A DNA stretch of 53,702 nt from Nemertoderma westbladi. Lineage: Eukaryota > Xenacoelomorpha > Nemertodermatida > Nemertodermatidae. Of the stretch, positions 32,354-41,299 are shown piece after piece. A program made the translations under genes and the position numbers. Position 1 is the first letter of the stretch. The number at the start of each line of letters is the position of its first letter. Where the stretch lies: positions 1 through 53,702 of the forward strand of contig JAUCBJ010002037.1 of the NCBI GenBank assembly GCA_032718475.1, in the 5' to 3' direction. The notes below the pieces were generated by a model that ran no database searches, had not been told where the DNA came from, and saw only the letters and a list, made by a program, of their open reading frames with translations.

Positions 32354-32707
32354 ATTACAATATTCTCTCTTTTTACGCCTTTTAAAACTTGTACACCTTC
32401 ATTGAAAACATATACCGTATTTATTCGAGAATAATAGCCCACCCTCGAATTGAGGACTATAGTACACAATTATCATTAATAAATAGGACCAATTGCCATG
32501 TCCGTCTGTCTGTCCGTCTGGCTGTAATGAAAAATTCAATTGACAAGTTCATCTCTTTTGAAGCCTTTAACAAATTTCAACCATTTCAACAATTAAATTA
32601 AACAAATTTGGTACCTATTTAAATTAGTATACAAATTTTTTAGTTGTGCATTTTTATAACGTCATCTTGTCTTAGTTTACAATAAATATGCATCATTCCA
32701 TTTCCAG

Positions 32708-32905
32708 ATTATTAAGTGCAGGGACACATCATGTTGCACCCCCTACAGAAGTTCTCTTCATGAAGTTATCGGGACTCCATTCCCTTTCATCCCACCACCC
32801 TTAGCTGCGACCAATTCTAGTGGTTTCAAGATTGCGAATAGGGGTCAAGAGGTCCTACAGTTCGATACCTTTCGCTGTGGCAACGACTGGCAATGCCACA
32901 CCTAG
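32708..32905 (+). pseudogene. DDE-like gene, last conserved exon
   Basis: Acceptor TTTCCAG at 32701-32707. Reads IIKCRDTSCCTPYRSSLHEV, FIPPPLAATNSSGFKIANRG and FDTFRCGNDW to TAG at 32903. The KCxxxxCC cluster followed by PPPL is the C-terminal signature I associate with this family; it may bind zinc. A LINE fragment begins almost at the stop, so the true C-terminus may be truncated. Confidence 0.7.
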
Positions 32906-33262
32906 ATAATAATAGACCGTTTGACGCCTACTGTCCATCTGTCAAAGTTCCAGATGGTATCCATTTTTGATAGAGATGCCAAAGCCTTTGCTTTCCTAAC
33001 TTCTATGTCCTTTTTGCTACTCTCTATCCATGATCCAAGGTACTGGAAGTCGTCGACCTTCCTTAGTTGATTATTATCAATGGTTGTCAAGTTTCCATCA
33101 ACATTAAAGGTCATGAATTCGGTCTCGGTAGCATTTATATGCAATCCAACCTCCTTAGCAACCCTCTCCACTTTATTTAGTAGAAGCTGTGCATCTGCTA
33201 GCGTATTACAGAGCAGGGCGGTGTCTGTGACTGTAGTTGCCGGATATCTACTCTTCCACTCT
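32895..33262 (-). pseudogene. LINE RT relic
   Basis: Minus strand: RYPATTVTDTALLCNTLADA, KVERVAKEVGLHINATETEF, KVDDFQYLGSWIESSKKDIE and KALASLSKMDTIWN, the post-motif-C part of an RTE-like RT. The expected F/Y-ADD between TVTD and ALL is missing, apparently by an in-frame deletion. Different family from copies 1-3. Confidence 0.75.
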
Positions 33263-34373
33263 TGATATGCACTCTTCCTATGTTCCTATACCGCCCCATT
33301 CTGTGTTAAATACAATATTGATATTGACGTTAGTTCCATAGCACACATATTTAGCAACAAAAAAATTATGCTAATTATAGTCCATTTGTTTTCGAATGTT
33401 TGAAATGTTTTAAAAAATAGCCTGTACCAGGTGCTTTGTTAATCTGTGGGTATAAAAACTCTTAAAGTGTCAGTTGTAAAAGTTTCAAATGTAAAAGTTA
33501 AAATTTATTGTCAAAGTTATAGTTTATTTTCAAATATAAGTAATAATTTTAATATTGTAAAAGTTAAAGTTTACACCCACCAAGAGGGGCCCCACACCAA
33601 TTCCACCAATACGGACATAAATTTTAAGGCAGTTATTTTTCGGTACCTATTTTTTTAATCATTTTACCTATTTTTTTAATCATTTTACCTATTTTTTCTT
33701 AAATTATTTTTTTTCCCTATTAATATTTCGACATCCAGACTATCCGAATGTCAACTAGCAGACTGGTAGAGAAAACCTGAGTATAACATAAAGGGTTTAA
33801 CATAAAGAAGCATGTTAAAGTGATAGCCAGAAGGAACCAAAACAATAAACGATTAGAATACAGTACAGATTAGAATTACAGTACCGGTGCTAACTATTGC
33901 AGTAGGCCTTGTGCACGGCAGCACGGTAACTGCAGAAAAAATAGGTAAAATGATTTAAAAAAATAGGTAAAAAAAATATTAATAAAAAATAGGTAAAAAA
34001 AATAGAAAAAATAGATGAAATGATTTTAAAAAATAGGTAGGAAAAAATATTTGCGAAATTTTAATATAATTATATGACTCTGAATTTCTCCCCGAATTTA
34101 ACTAAAATTACTGGTACTGCACAAATAATTTGATTACAGTACTTTATACTGTAGTTTTAATTAAATTCCATTCTGTGCTGCTGGTGCACTTGTATTGAGA
34201 CTTAATCTCATGGGGCATCCTAGTCCATTATGTTTTGTAATCTTGATGGTTGTTTGCTGTAGGCTTATCCTGTATGCTAGTTCAAACATCGTCTCAAACT
34301 GATCAAATTGTTCCCTAACCACACAGCCATACCGGACCGGTAGTATAAAAATCTGTTTAACCATCTTAGAGCC
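33263..34373. other. Non-coding; T- and A-rich
   Basis: No gene. 33640-33720 repeats ATTTTACCTATTTTTTTAATC three times and 33940-34050 has its complement-like AAAATAGGTAAAA repeats, so the two patches form a loose inverted pair about 300 bp apart. Confidence 0.6.
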
Positions 34374-34426
34374 GGGGGGGGGGGGGGGGGGGGGGGTCGA
34401 GTTGAGCCCCCCCCCCCCCCCCCCCC
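34374..34426. repeat. Poly(G)-loop-poly(C) hairpin
   Basis: 23 G (34374-34396), a 10-base loop, then 20 C (34407-34426). The two arms are fully complementary over at least 20 bp. The boundary sequence CACCCCC follows. Confidence 0.9.
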
Positions 34427-34449
34427 ACCCCCTGGTGTTTGCGCTGGTG

Positions 34450-35330
34450 CTGTGAAAAAATGCGAAGACTTGAGCTGCTGAATTTTTGTGATAATTTCCC
34501 CATAAGTTACTCTACCGATCGTCCGATCATGTCTGGCTGTCTGTCAAATGTGTCTGTCAATTTTCAAACTTTGATAAATAAGGTACTTAAGTATATTGTT
34601 CTATTACTTTCCAGTGTAGGCACCACCCTCAATTACTTACTTGAGATATTTTATAACGTATGAAGTCTCTGAAATTTATACGACGTTTATGTTTGTCTGT
34701 CTGTAAGTTTGACTGTATGTCCGTCTGTCCGCCGTCTTTCTGTTTCTCTGGTATGCTACAATTATCTATGAATTATAGAATTCATATCAGTAAAACAAGA
34801 CAACCCAAGTTCAGTATCATGATAAATGTACCCTGTCTGTCGGTCTGACTGACTGACTGTCTGTCAGTTTCTCTGCCCATTTTATATTACATGATACAAT
34901 TATCAATGAAATATAAAATTCTTACAAGTAAATCAAGACTATTCAAGGATAAATTGCATAACGTTGCATATGACGCACAAATAAGCAATGATGTGTTATA
35001 CAACTATGGTAACATATCATTGCCAAAACCCAGCATCACCCTGCAGAGACGCCGCCTGATGCTTGCTGGGCACAGTTTCCATCGGCAGGATCAACTTAAT
35101 TGGGGAGTCGGTCTGTCTGTCCATTTTAGTCAAGTACATTTATCTACTAAATTGCAGTATAAGAACATACAATTGTTTCAAACAGACATTTTATGACGTC
35201 TGTGGTGTCTTTTATTGTATTTATTGTATGTCTGTCTCTTTGTCAGTATGTCTGTCTCTGTCTGTCTGTTCATTATATAAGGTAAATGCTACACCCATCA
35301 ACAAACATAAAATTAATATGAGTAAATCAA
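34450..35330 (+). repeat. CTGT-rich degenerate tandem region
   Basis: Several blocks of CTGTCTGTC (34530-34560, 34693-34735, 34835-34875, 35105-35125, 35225-35272), each followed by related A/T-rich spacers with AAACAAGACAA or AAATCAAGACT phrases. Similar in make-up to the repeat at 16.9-17.4 kb. A LINE fragment is embedded at 34941-35106. Confidence 0.6.
34941..35106 (+). pseudogene. LINE C-terminal domain fragment
   Basis: Reads VAYDAQISNDVLYNYGNISL, then PKPSITLQRRRLMLAGHSFH and RQDQLNWG, aligning by eye with VKYNAHISNQTLYNIGGVSL and RLRFAGHCFRREDQ of LINE copy 1. A related but different RTE-like family; only ~55 codons remain. Confidence 0.75.
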
Positions 35331-35613
35331 TAATATCTAATTATTGAAATTATATTGTGTTTGTTTCCAAAATTATTTTGAACTTTACAAGCATACTGTA
35401 ATTCTAATTGACAGACAAACAGACAGACAGACAGAGCAATTTGAACAGACCAACAGACTGGCAGACCAGAGCGTCATACGTTGGTAAAGAAACCAACGGG
35501 GCCTGGGGGACTGCATCTGCGGGGGGGGGGTAGTTATGGAAGGCTTGTAGAGGTAAAGCCTGAAGCGTGGTTTCTCAGCACTCTGTGATATACATATTTT
35601 GAACCCCCACACA

Positions 35614-36190
35614 CCCCCCCCCCCCCCCCCCCCCCCAATTTACAAATCCTGGCTGGTCAGTGGGTTTGGTCAATAAAATAACTTACTAACTAACTAGCGA
35701 GTGGATAAAGATAGATCTTAGTATTCCAAAGATGTACAGAATATATAAAGCTGAAGAAGATAAAGCAGGAAATCCTGCCGCTTCCTTTAGTAATTATTAT
35801 AATGTCTGTCAATCTGAAAACCTAGATATCCATCACCCAAAAAATTTGTGCAGTCATTGCGAAATGCAATAGAGCTGTAAAGATCAAAAATATTGCTGGT
35901 GGTGAGATTAATGCTGAGCTGCATGTATGAGCATCACACGAGTGAAAGTTGAAATATAGTGAGATAAAAAGGGTTTAACGAAAACAACAAAGGCTGATGA
36001 ATGTAACCAAATCGTTGCAGCTTCATTTGACCTCGAGCAGGTCATTTATCTTCTAAAATCCAATATGGCTGAAATGTTTTATTATTGGCATTTTTAGCAA
36101 ATTATAATTTTACAATTAATTCATCTGACTTCAACAGGGGTTGAATGCAATTTGTGGCATGAAGTGCACTCAGCGGGGATCGAATTTTTA
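35614..36190. other. C23 tract and non-coding sequence
   Basis: 23 C at 35614-35636; a G10 tract lies at 35521-35530. The remainder to 36190 has no coding signal. Confidence 0.6.
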
Positions 36191-37330
36191 CCTGCTATGT
36201 TTCATGAATTCTTGGTCAATACGAAGAAAGCAGAGAGTGGTGGAGAAATGACCCCCACAACCCTCGCACTTCTCGGGGAGACCTGGTGGGGTGAGGCCGT
36301 ACCGGAGGGACAGGTTGTCCCTCCTCCGAACTAAGGTCGGTGGAGTCGAGGACACTCAGTGGGCGGTCAGCCAGCCCCCGGTCTTATTGAGAACCGCCCG
36401 TGACGTGGTTCGCTGTCGGTCGGCTGGTAGCGCCCCCAATGCTGCCTCCCGCTTCTCCTTGTAGGCAGAGTCCTGAGACACCCGGCTCTCGGCGAGTACG
36501 CTGCGCAGCTTGGCGTTATGGTCTGCCACATGGAGGGGTTGTCCCAAGAGTATCGCATCTCGGACTACCGCTGTCCCCTCCTGGGAAGCTGCGTGCGCTG
36601 GTCCATGTCGCATGGTGTGGTCCCGCAGGCTGATGCCACCATAGCGAGAAGAACCAGCTCCTCATCAGCCGAACCGAGTAGGCTTCCAAATAGGGCGGGG
36701 ATGTATCGCCGGTGGAGCGCAGTCCGGATTGGGGTTACCTCTTCCACGTCTGTGGGAACAACTCGCAGCAGGTAGTCCCACTTTGCCTGTACACAGCGGG
36801 GCAACCCAGTGTTTGCCGTTTGGGGGAACTCTGTAGCGACTTCCGCGAGTTTGTTTATGCTGTCCACCCACCCGGAAACCTTCTCATCAACAAACTCCTT
36901 GAGATCAGAGTGCTCCCCGATGTAGCCACCAAGGAATCGGTGTCCCTTCACTATGTGGACTCCGCTAGCACCACACATTGCCTCCACATCAGCCTCCCAC
37001 CCCGGCTTGACGATGAGATAGCTCTTCGTCGGCTCGGGGTTGTATCCAATGCTGGGGCCCACCTGGAGGAGCTCTGACCACCATTCCCAAATCCCAGACA
37101 AACTGCCCGCCGAAGAGGCATCGTCGGCGTACCAGCATTGGCGTTGCGATGGGATGGTGGGTTGTGCTGCCTGGTCGTTGTGGAGTGACAGTTCAGGGTC
37201 TGGTGACGTCGCCGTTGGTTTGGAACCTGACTAGACGGGTGGCGAAGCGGATCCGTCGGGTGGCGGCCCAGATTCAGGGGGTGGCGAACCGGCAACACCG
37301 GGTTGCGAACAGAATTTTGATTTCAAAATT
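36190..37330 (-). pseudogene. GC-rich relic of an RT-like gene
   Basis: Minus strand, order from 37.3 to 36.2 kb: a Pro-rich segment; CWYADDASSAGSLSG with the YADD catalytic motif (37120-37131); WWSELLQVGPSIGYNPEPTK; LGGYIGEHSDLKEFVDEKVS; RCVQAKWDYLLRVVP; RYIPALFG; RTTSRAVLNKTGGWLTAH; and, in another frame, NLSLRYGLTPPGLPEKCEGC with a CxxC. The longest intact frame is 36565-37101. This matches by eye a metazoan RT-like family with a C-terminal zinc and nuclease-like region. Frameshifts near 36565, 36350 and 36310 make it dead. The block is much richer in G+C than its surroundings. Confidence 0.6.
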
Positions 37331-37374
37331 TCAAAATTCTAAATTCAAAATTTTGCAAAAAAATGTGATTGTTT

Positions 37375-37812
37375 AGGGGGCCGATATAAAGTACCGATTA
37401 AAATAGGTTTAGTTTTAGGAAGTAAAAGTTCCACCAGTAAAACTTCGTCACAAGTCTCTAAATCTTCCCTATGATTAAAAGCTAAATCACATTGAATGTA
37501 AGTACAGACACCACCACCGTGTCTGTCCCTATCCTTACGTAAAACTACATAATTATCAATATAAATTTCTTCATCAGAAATGCTATCATCGAGCCAAGTT
37601 CAGAGATTGTTAAAACTGCTGGGTTGGATTTATTGATTAAAATACAAATTTCGGAAAGTTTGGGAAGCAGAGATCGTGCGTCTAAATGCAAAAAATGCAG
37701 ACCTTTTTTCTTAAAAAATTTAAAATTACTTGGAATTTGCAGAGGCGATGTGAGGAATGAATCATCGGTTCCGGATTCTAAAATAGTATCATGAAAGGGA
37801 ATTTCGTTAAAA
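37375..37812 (-). pseudogene. LINE endonuclease-domain fragment
   Basis: Minus strand: GLHFLHLDARSLLPKLSEIC, then NKSNPAVLTISE, TWLDDSISDEEIYIDNYVVL, RKDRDRHGGGVCTYIQCDLA and LLVELLLPKTKPIL. This is the N-terminal half of an APE-type endonuclease (catalytic Glu in TISE, then WLDDSI). The Asn motif position carries LDARSL where LNIRSL is usual. A frame change lies near 37601. CR1/L2-type by phrase style. Confidence 0.75.
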
Positions 37813-38514
37813 ATACAGCTATTGCAGAGAAAACTTGGCTCAAGATTGTTTCTGGTGGAGAATAAATTACTGCTTTTCCTATGGTAACATTTTAAATGTA
37901 CAAATGTGTCTCAACTCTCGCATTGGATGATCTTACTCTGAGAGTTTGTTCCTCGTTGACAGACGGGACAGTTGATCTTCAGGGCCCGTGTCCTGCAGGG
38001 TCCTGGGTTGGTCTCAATATCCCCAGCCAGAGAGAGAAGACAGAGTTTGGAGATTAGGCCTCTAGTTCATGGAGAGGAGACCCAAGATCTTCTTCCCCGA
38101 CGAGAGCAGTAGATGCTAAATCCTCTCGTCGACAACATCTCCATCGATTCGGCACGGCAGTTCGAAACAGTAGCAACAGGGTGTTCCGCAAACCAGTCCA
38201 ATACGGGTATTGGGTGGGTTGGTTGCAGGGTTACCACGCGGTTCGGATGGTTCTGCCACAATGAAATGACCCAGAACGATGAAAACTGTGGAGATTAAGA
38301 GCGGTGACATTGTGCTGTCTGGATGTAGTCTGACTCCAAGGATAAAAACTGTATAGGCATAGTACCGGTATCTTTCTTGGTCTTATTGTCGGCAGGCCTA
38401 CAGCTGATCAAGCTGAAGTCAAGACAGTACAACAGAAGAGCAACTCGAAAAATATGTAAAAAATAATAGAAAAATATGTGAGTCAGGGAGGTCTTTAATT
38501 TCAGCATACTAGTA
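37813..38514. other. No gene recognised
   Basis: 38067-38310 is open in several frames on both strands but has no domain I recognise. The rest is plain sequence. Confidence 0.4.
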
Positions 38515-40066
38515 CTACTACTACTACTACTACTAGTATCGGCATGCTGCATTGCAGCTGCATTTTTAAGAATGCTATGCCGGCTTGTCGACAAAATTGC
38601 GCCGCCGCAACTCCCTATCACCCATGACATTTGCTAGATCATCCGCATCTTCATGGCCAGTGTCATTTAAGATGCGTCTCAAGAAAGTCATGGGCTGTCC
38701 ACTATGCTTATTCACTCCATGAGGCTGCCAAAGTACAATATTATGCACTGGCTGGTCCTCACGGCGAAAAGCAATGTCCTGCAAAGCGGAGGCGATTTTG
38801 TTCTAGTGTCAAGCTTGGGGGAACCAATGAGACACCTCCAATGTTATATAGTGTCTGGTTGGAGATGTGTGCATTGTACTTGACACAATGAACCCGGCGT
38901 AGCATTCTTGTGAATGTGCCATCCAGAGATTTGGTGTCCGCAGCAGTTAGAGCCCAGCATGGACTCCCATAGAGGAGTACTGGAACTACTGCTGCTCTAA
39001 ATAATCGGACGTTACGTTTCCGATTAATTCTCGGTGACTTCCAAATCCTGGGAAGCCTATTCAAGGCTGCCCATGCCTTACTTACCCTTACGTATTCGAA
39101 GGTCCTCACCTGACTTCCGGATCCATGATCCCAGGTAACAGAAGTCGTGCACATGCTCAAACATACCATCCTTTGAGCTTATGCTCATCTGATCAGAAAC
39201 TTGCTGAGAACTTTCAAAGTTAACTGTCAAAATTTTGGTCTTTCTGGAGTTAATAAAAAGACCAACACTAGAAGCAGCATGTTCTAATGAGCTGAGGAGC
39301 CATTAGGCTCCCTCTAGTGATTCTGAGAGTACTCCTAAGTCATCAGCAAATTCTAGATCAGTTAGGTACTTGGCAGGATTTCCTCGACTTCTGGAGCCAG
39401 TAGGTGGAGTTATCATCACCCCATCATCATTATGATGATCTAAGGACATGCGTAGAACATAGTCAACCACAATTATGAACAAGAATGGTGCAAGTGTGTC
39501 TCCCTGGAGGACGCCCCATAACACTTCAAATGGTTCTGTGTCACCATCAACAGTAGACACAAATGTTGTCAAACCATCGTATACTGATCTGATTGCTGCA
39601 ATAATTTCATCAGGAATCCCATATAATGAAAGGAATCCCATATAATGAGCAGGAGACTGAATCAAAGACCTTGAAGAAGTCAACAAAGATAACAGCCAGA
39701 TGCCTGTCTTTCTTTTTTTGATAACTCTTCAATTATCCTTCTAAGTGCCAAAATGGGTTCCATGGTCCCACGACCTTTACGGAACCCATTCTGATTTCCA
39801 TGGAGCAGTCTCTCAATTTAATAGATTAAATCGATCTAATAAAATTTAATATAATAGATATTCTATTCTAATACAATAGAATTCTATTGTATAGCTTTGC
39901 AGCAATCGAGATCAATGATATTCCCCGAAATGAACCATAGAGTGTTAGGTTGCCCTTCTTGGGAACTGGCACTAACTTATTTGTTTTCATTTCTTGTGGG
40001 ACTCTTGTTGTTCGGTACATGTCTACTATGATGGGATAGATGAGCTTTAAACACTCAGGTATTTTA
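38515..40066 (-). mobile_element. RTE-like LINE, copy 3
   Basis: Minus-strand, 5'-truncated copy. The tail is (TAC)n at 38515-38535, then ATCGGCATGCTGCATTGCA. It begins at ~40066, within about 10 bp of where copy 2 begins. RT block 39303-39686 keeps FADD (EFADDLGV). The C-terminal block is split by a base change near 38770 and a short insertion near 39080. 39640-39660 has a small tandem duplication with loss of motif A-proximal sequence, and 39813-39890 is an A/T-rich expansion replacing GGGATCCCTGATGCG. Dead copy. Confidence 0.92.
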
Positions 40067-40716
40067 ATTTTTTTTTTTGTTTTGCAACCACCTTTTGCCT
40101 GGCTTCTGCACTTATTTTGTATCTAGTGAGTACAGAAGAAAGTGGTGTCCAATCCTCCCATCTAGTTGATCTACCACTGCCACAGGGAACAGGTGATTCG
40201 TACAAACTTGACACATCTTCATCATTTTCTGTACCTGAGCCACATGCACTAGTACTCTCAGCAATAGCATCAAAAGCAATATCCGATTGCATTGCCGATT
40301 TTTGGTACTTAATTGCGGTCTCCCTTATTTGAACTACTTTCTTTATTCGCTTTAGGGACCGTTTTGCAGTCTTTTTGTCAATAGTAGTCATACTACTGTA
40401 CCAGTGTGGTTTACCTGCTTGTTCTCATCCAGTTAATATCTTCATGCAATACCCACTTTGGTTGTAATTTTGTCTTAAAGGAGATGGGATCATCACATGA
40501 CTCTATGAATGAACTTCTATCTCAATGTATTAGATGTGTCTTAAATTCGTTGTAGTAAGAGTTGATGTGAATCTTTATGTAATGTTTAACAAGGGTTTCA
40601 ATACCATACTTCGCATAGAGAGCTTTAACATCAACTGCCACATTTTCTATGGATTCTTTCAATGTGTTTTCACCTTGATTGTAAGCCAAACGATTCAGTA
40701 TTACTCGTTTTGTCAT
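40047..40716 (-). CDS. Hypothetical minus-strand gene fragment next to LINE copy 3
   Basis: A frame at 40047-40391 (MTTIDKKTAKRSLKRIKKVV..., then SGTENDEDVSSLYESPVPCG and WEDWTPLSSVLTRYKISAEA) has convincing coding composition. It runs straight into the LINE at 40066, so the gene was probably interrupted there. Upstream, 40522-40716 (MTKRVILNRLAYNQGENTLK) and KLQPKWVLHEDINWMRT (~40420-40480) could belong to the same decayed gene. No family recognised; possibly another transposon protein. Confidence 0.4.
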
Positions 40717-40719
40717 AAC

Positions 40720-41290
40720 TTCTTATTCTGGCAACTTCGGTATGCCTGGCCCAAGTTCTTTAACTAACTGGCTATCAGTTGGTTTAAACGTATTGTATAT
40801 TATCATAAGTATATATGTAGATAATTGTATTGCACTGCATATAAACAACGAAAGGATTTGGCAAACAAGACAGGCTTATATTAATGCCGCCTCCTTTCGT
40901 TGATATTTAATAATTGGTATAAAGGGCGAAATTATAGAATTAGAATCACAAAGCTAACATTAAGAATTATAAAACAGTGGGTGATGGAAACGACAAATGA
41001 AAATATTGAATAGAAATAGTATACACATATATATAATAACAGATACTTATAAGGTGATGTAGGGCCTAGTACCAGAGTTGATAAAAATAATTAAAGAAAA
41101 ATAAAGAAAGCACTTACAGAGAGAATAGGACTATCATTTATTTATTTAAAATTCTTGTCAATGACGGAGGTGGCGATACGAATTTAATTTATAATTAATT
41201 ACGTTAGGGTGAAAAACAATGTCACTTGAATATTTCAAACTCGCAAACTATCGAAATATAATTACGTTGAATAATTCAACGAACATATAT
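40720..41290. other. AT-rich non-coding
   Basis: No gene seen between the hypothetical fragment and the 3' end of the CR1-like LINE. Confidence 0.5.
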
Positions 41291-41299
41291 ATATTTTTT

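Larger units (their letters stand above)
30768..32707 (+). other. Introns of the DDE-like gene
   Basis: Spaces between the exons at 30768-31389, 31555-32127 and 32354-32707 are AT-rich and non-coding. The first two carry TTATTTACCG...GAGCG motifs (31121-31150 minus, 31689-31727 plus). The intron at 30166-30476 is plain A/T-rich sequence. Confidence 0.6.

Noticed and set aside
32354-32707. U12-type AT-AC intron
   Set aside because: Begins ATTACA rather than ATATCC and ends in AG; a mutated GT donor is simpler.
36660-36690. Second hammerhead core (CTGATGAG on minus strand)
   Set aside because: No CGAAA partner or stem II follows.
36400-37376. Plus-strand frames of 60-120 codons
   Set aside because: Shadows of the minus-strand RT-like relic in GC-rich sequence.
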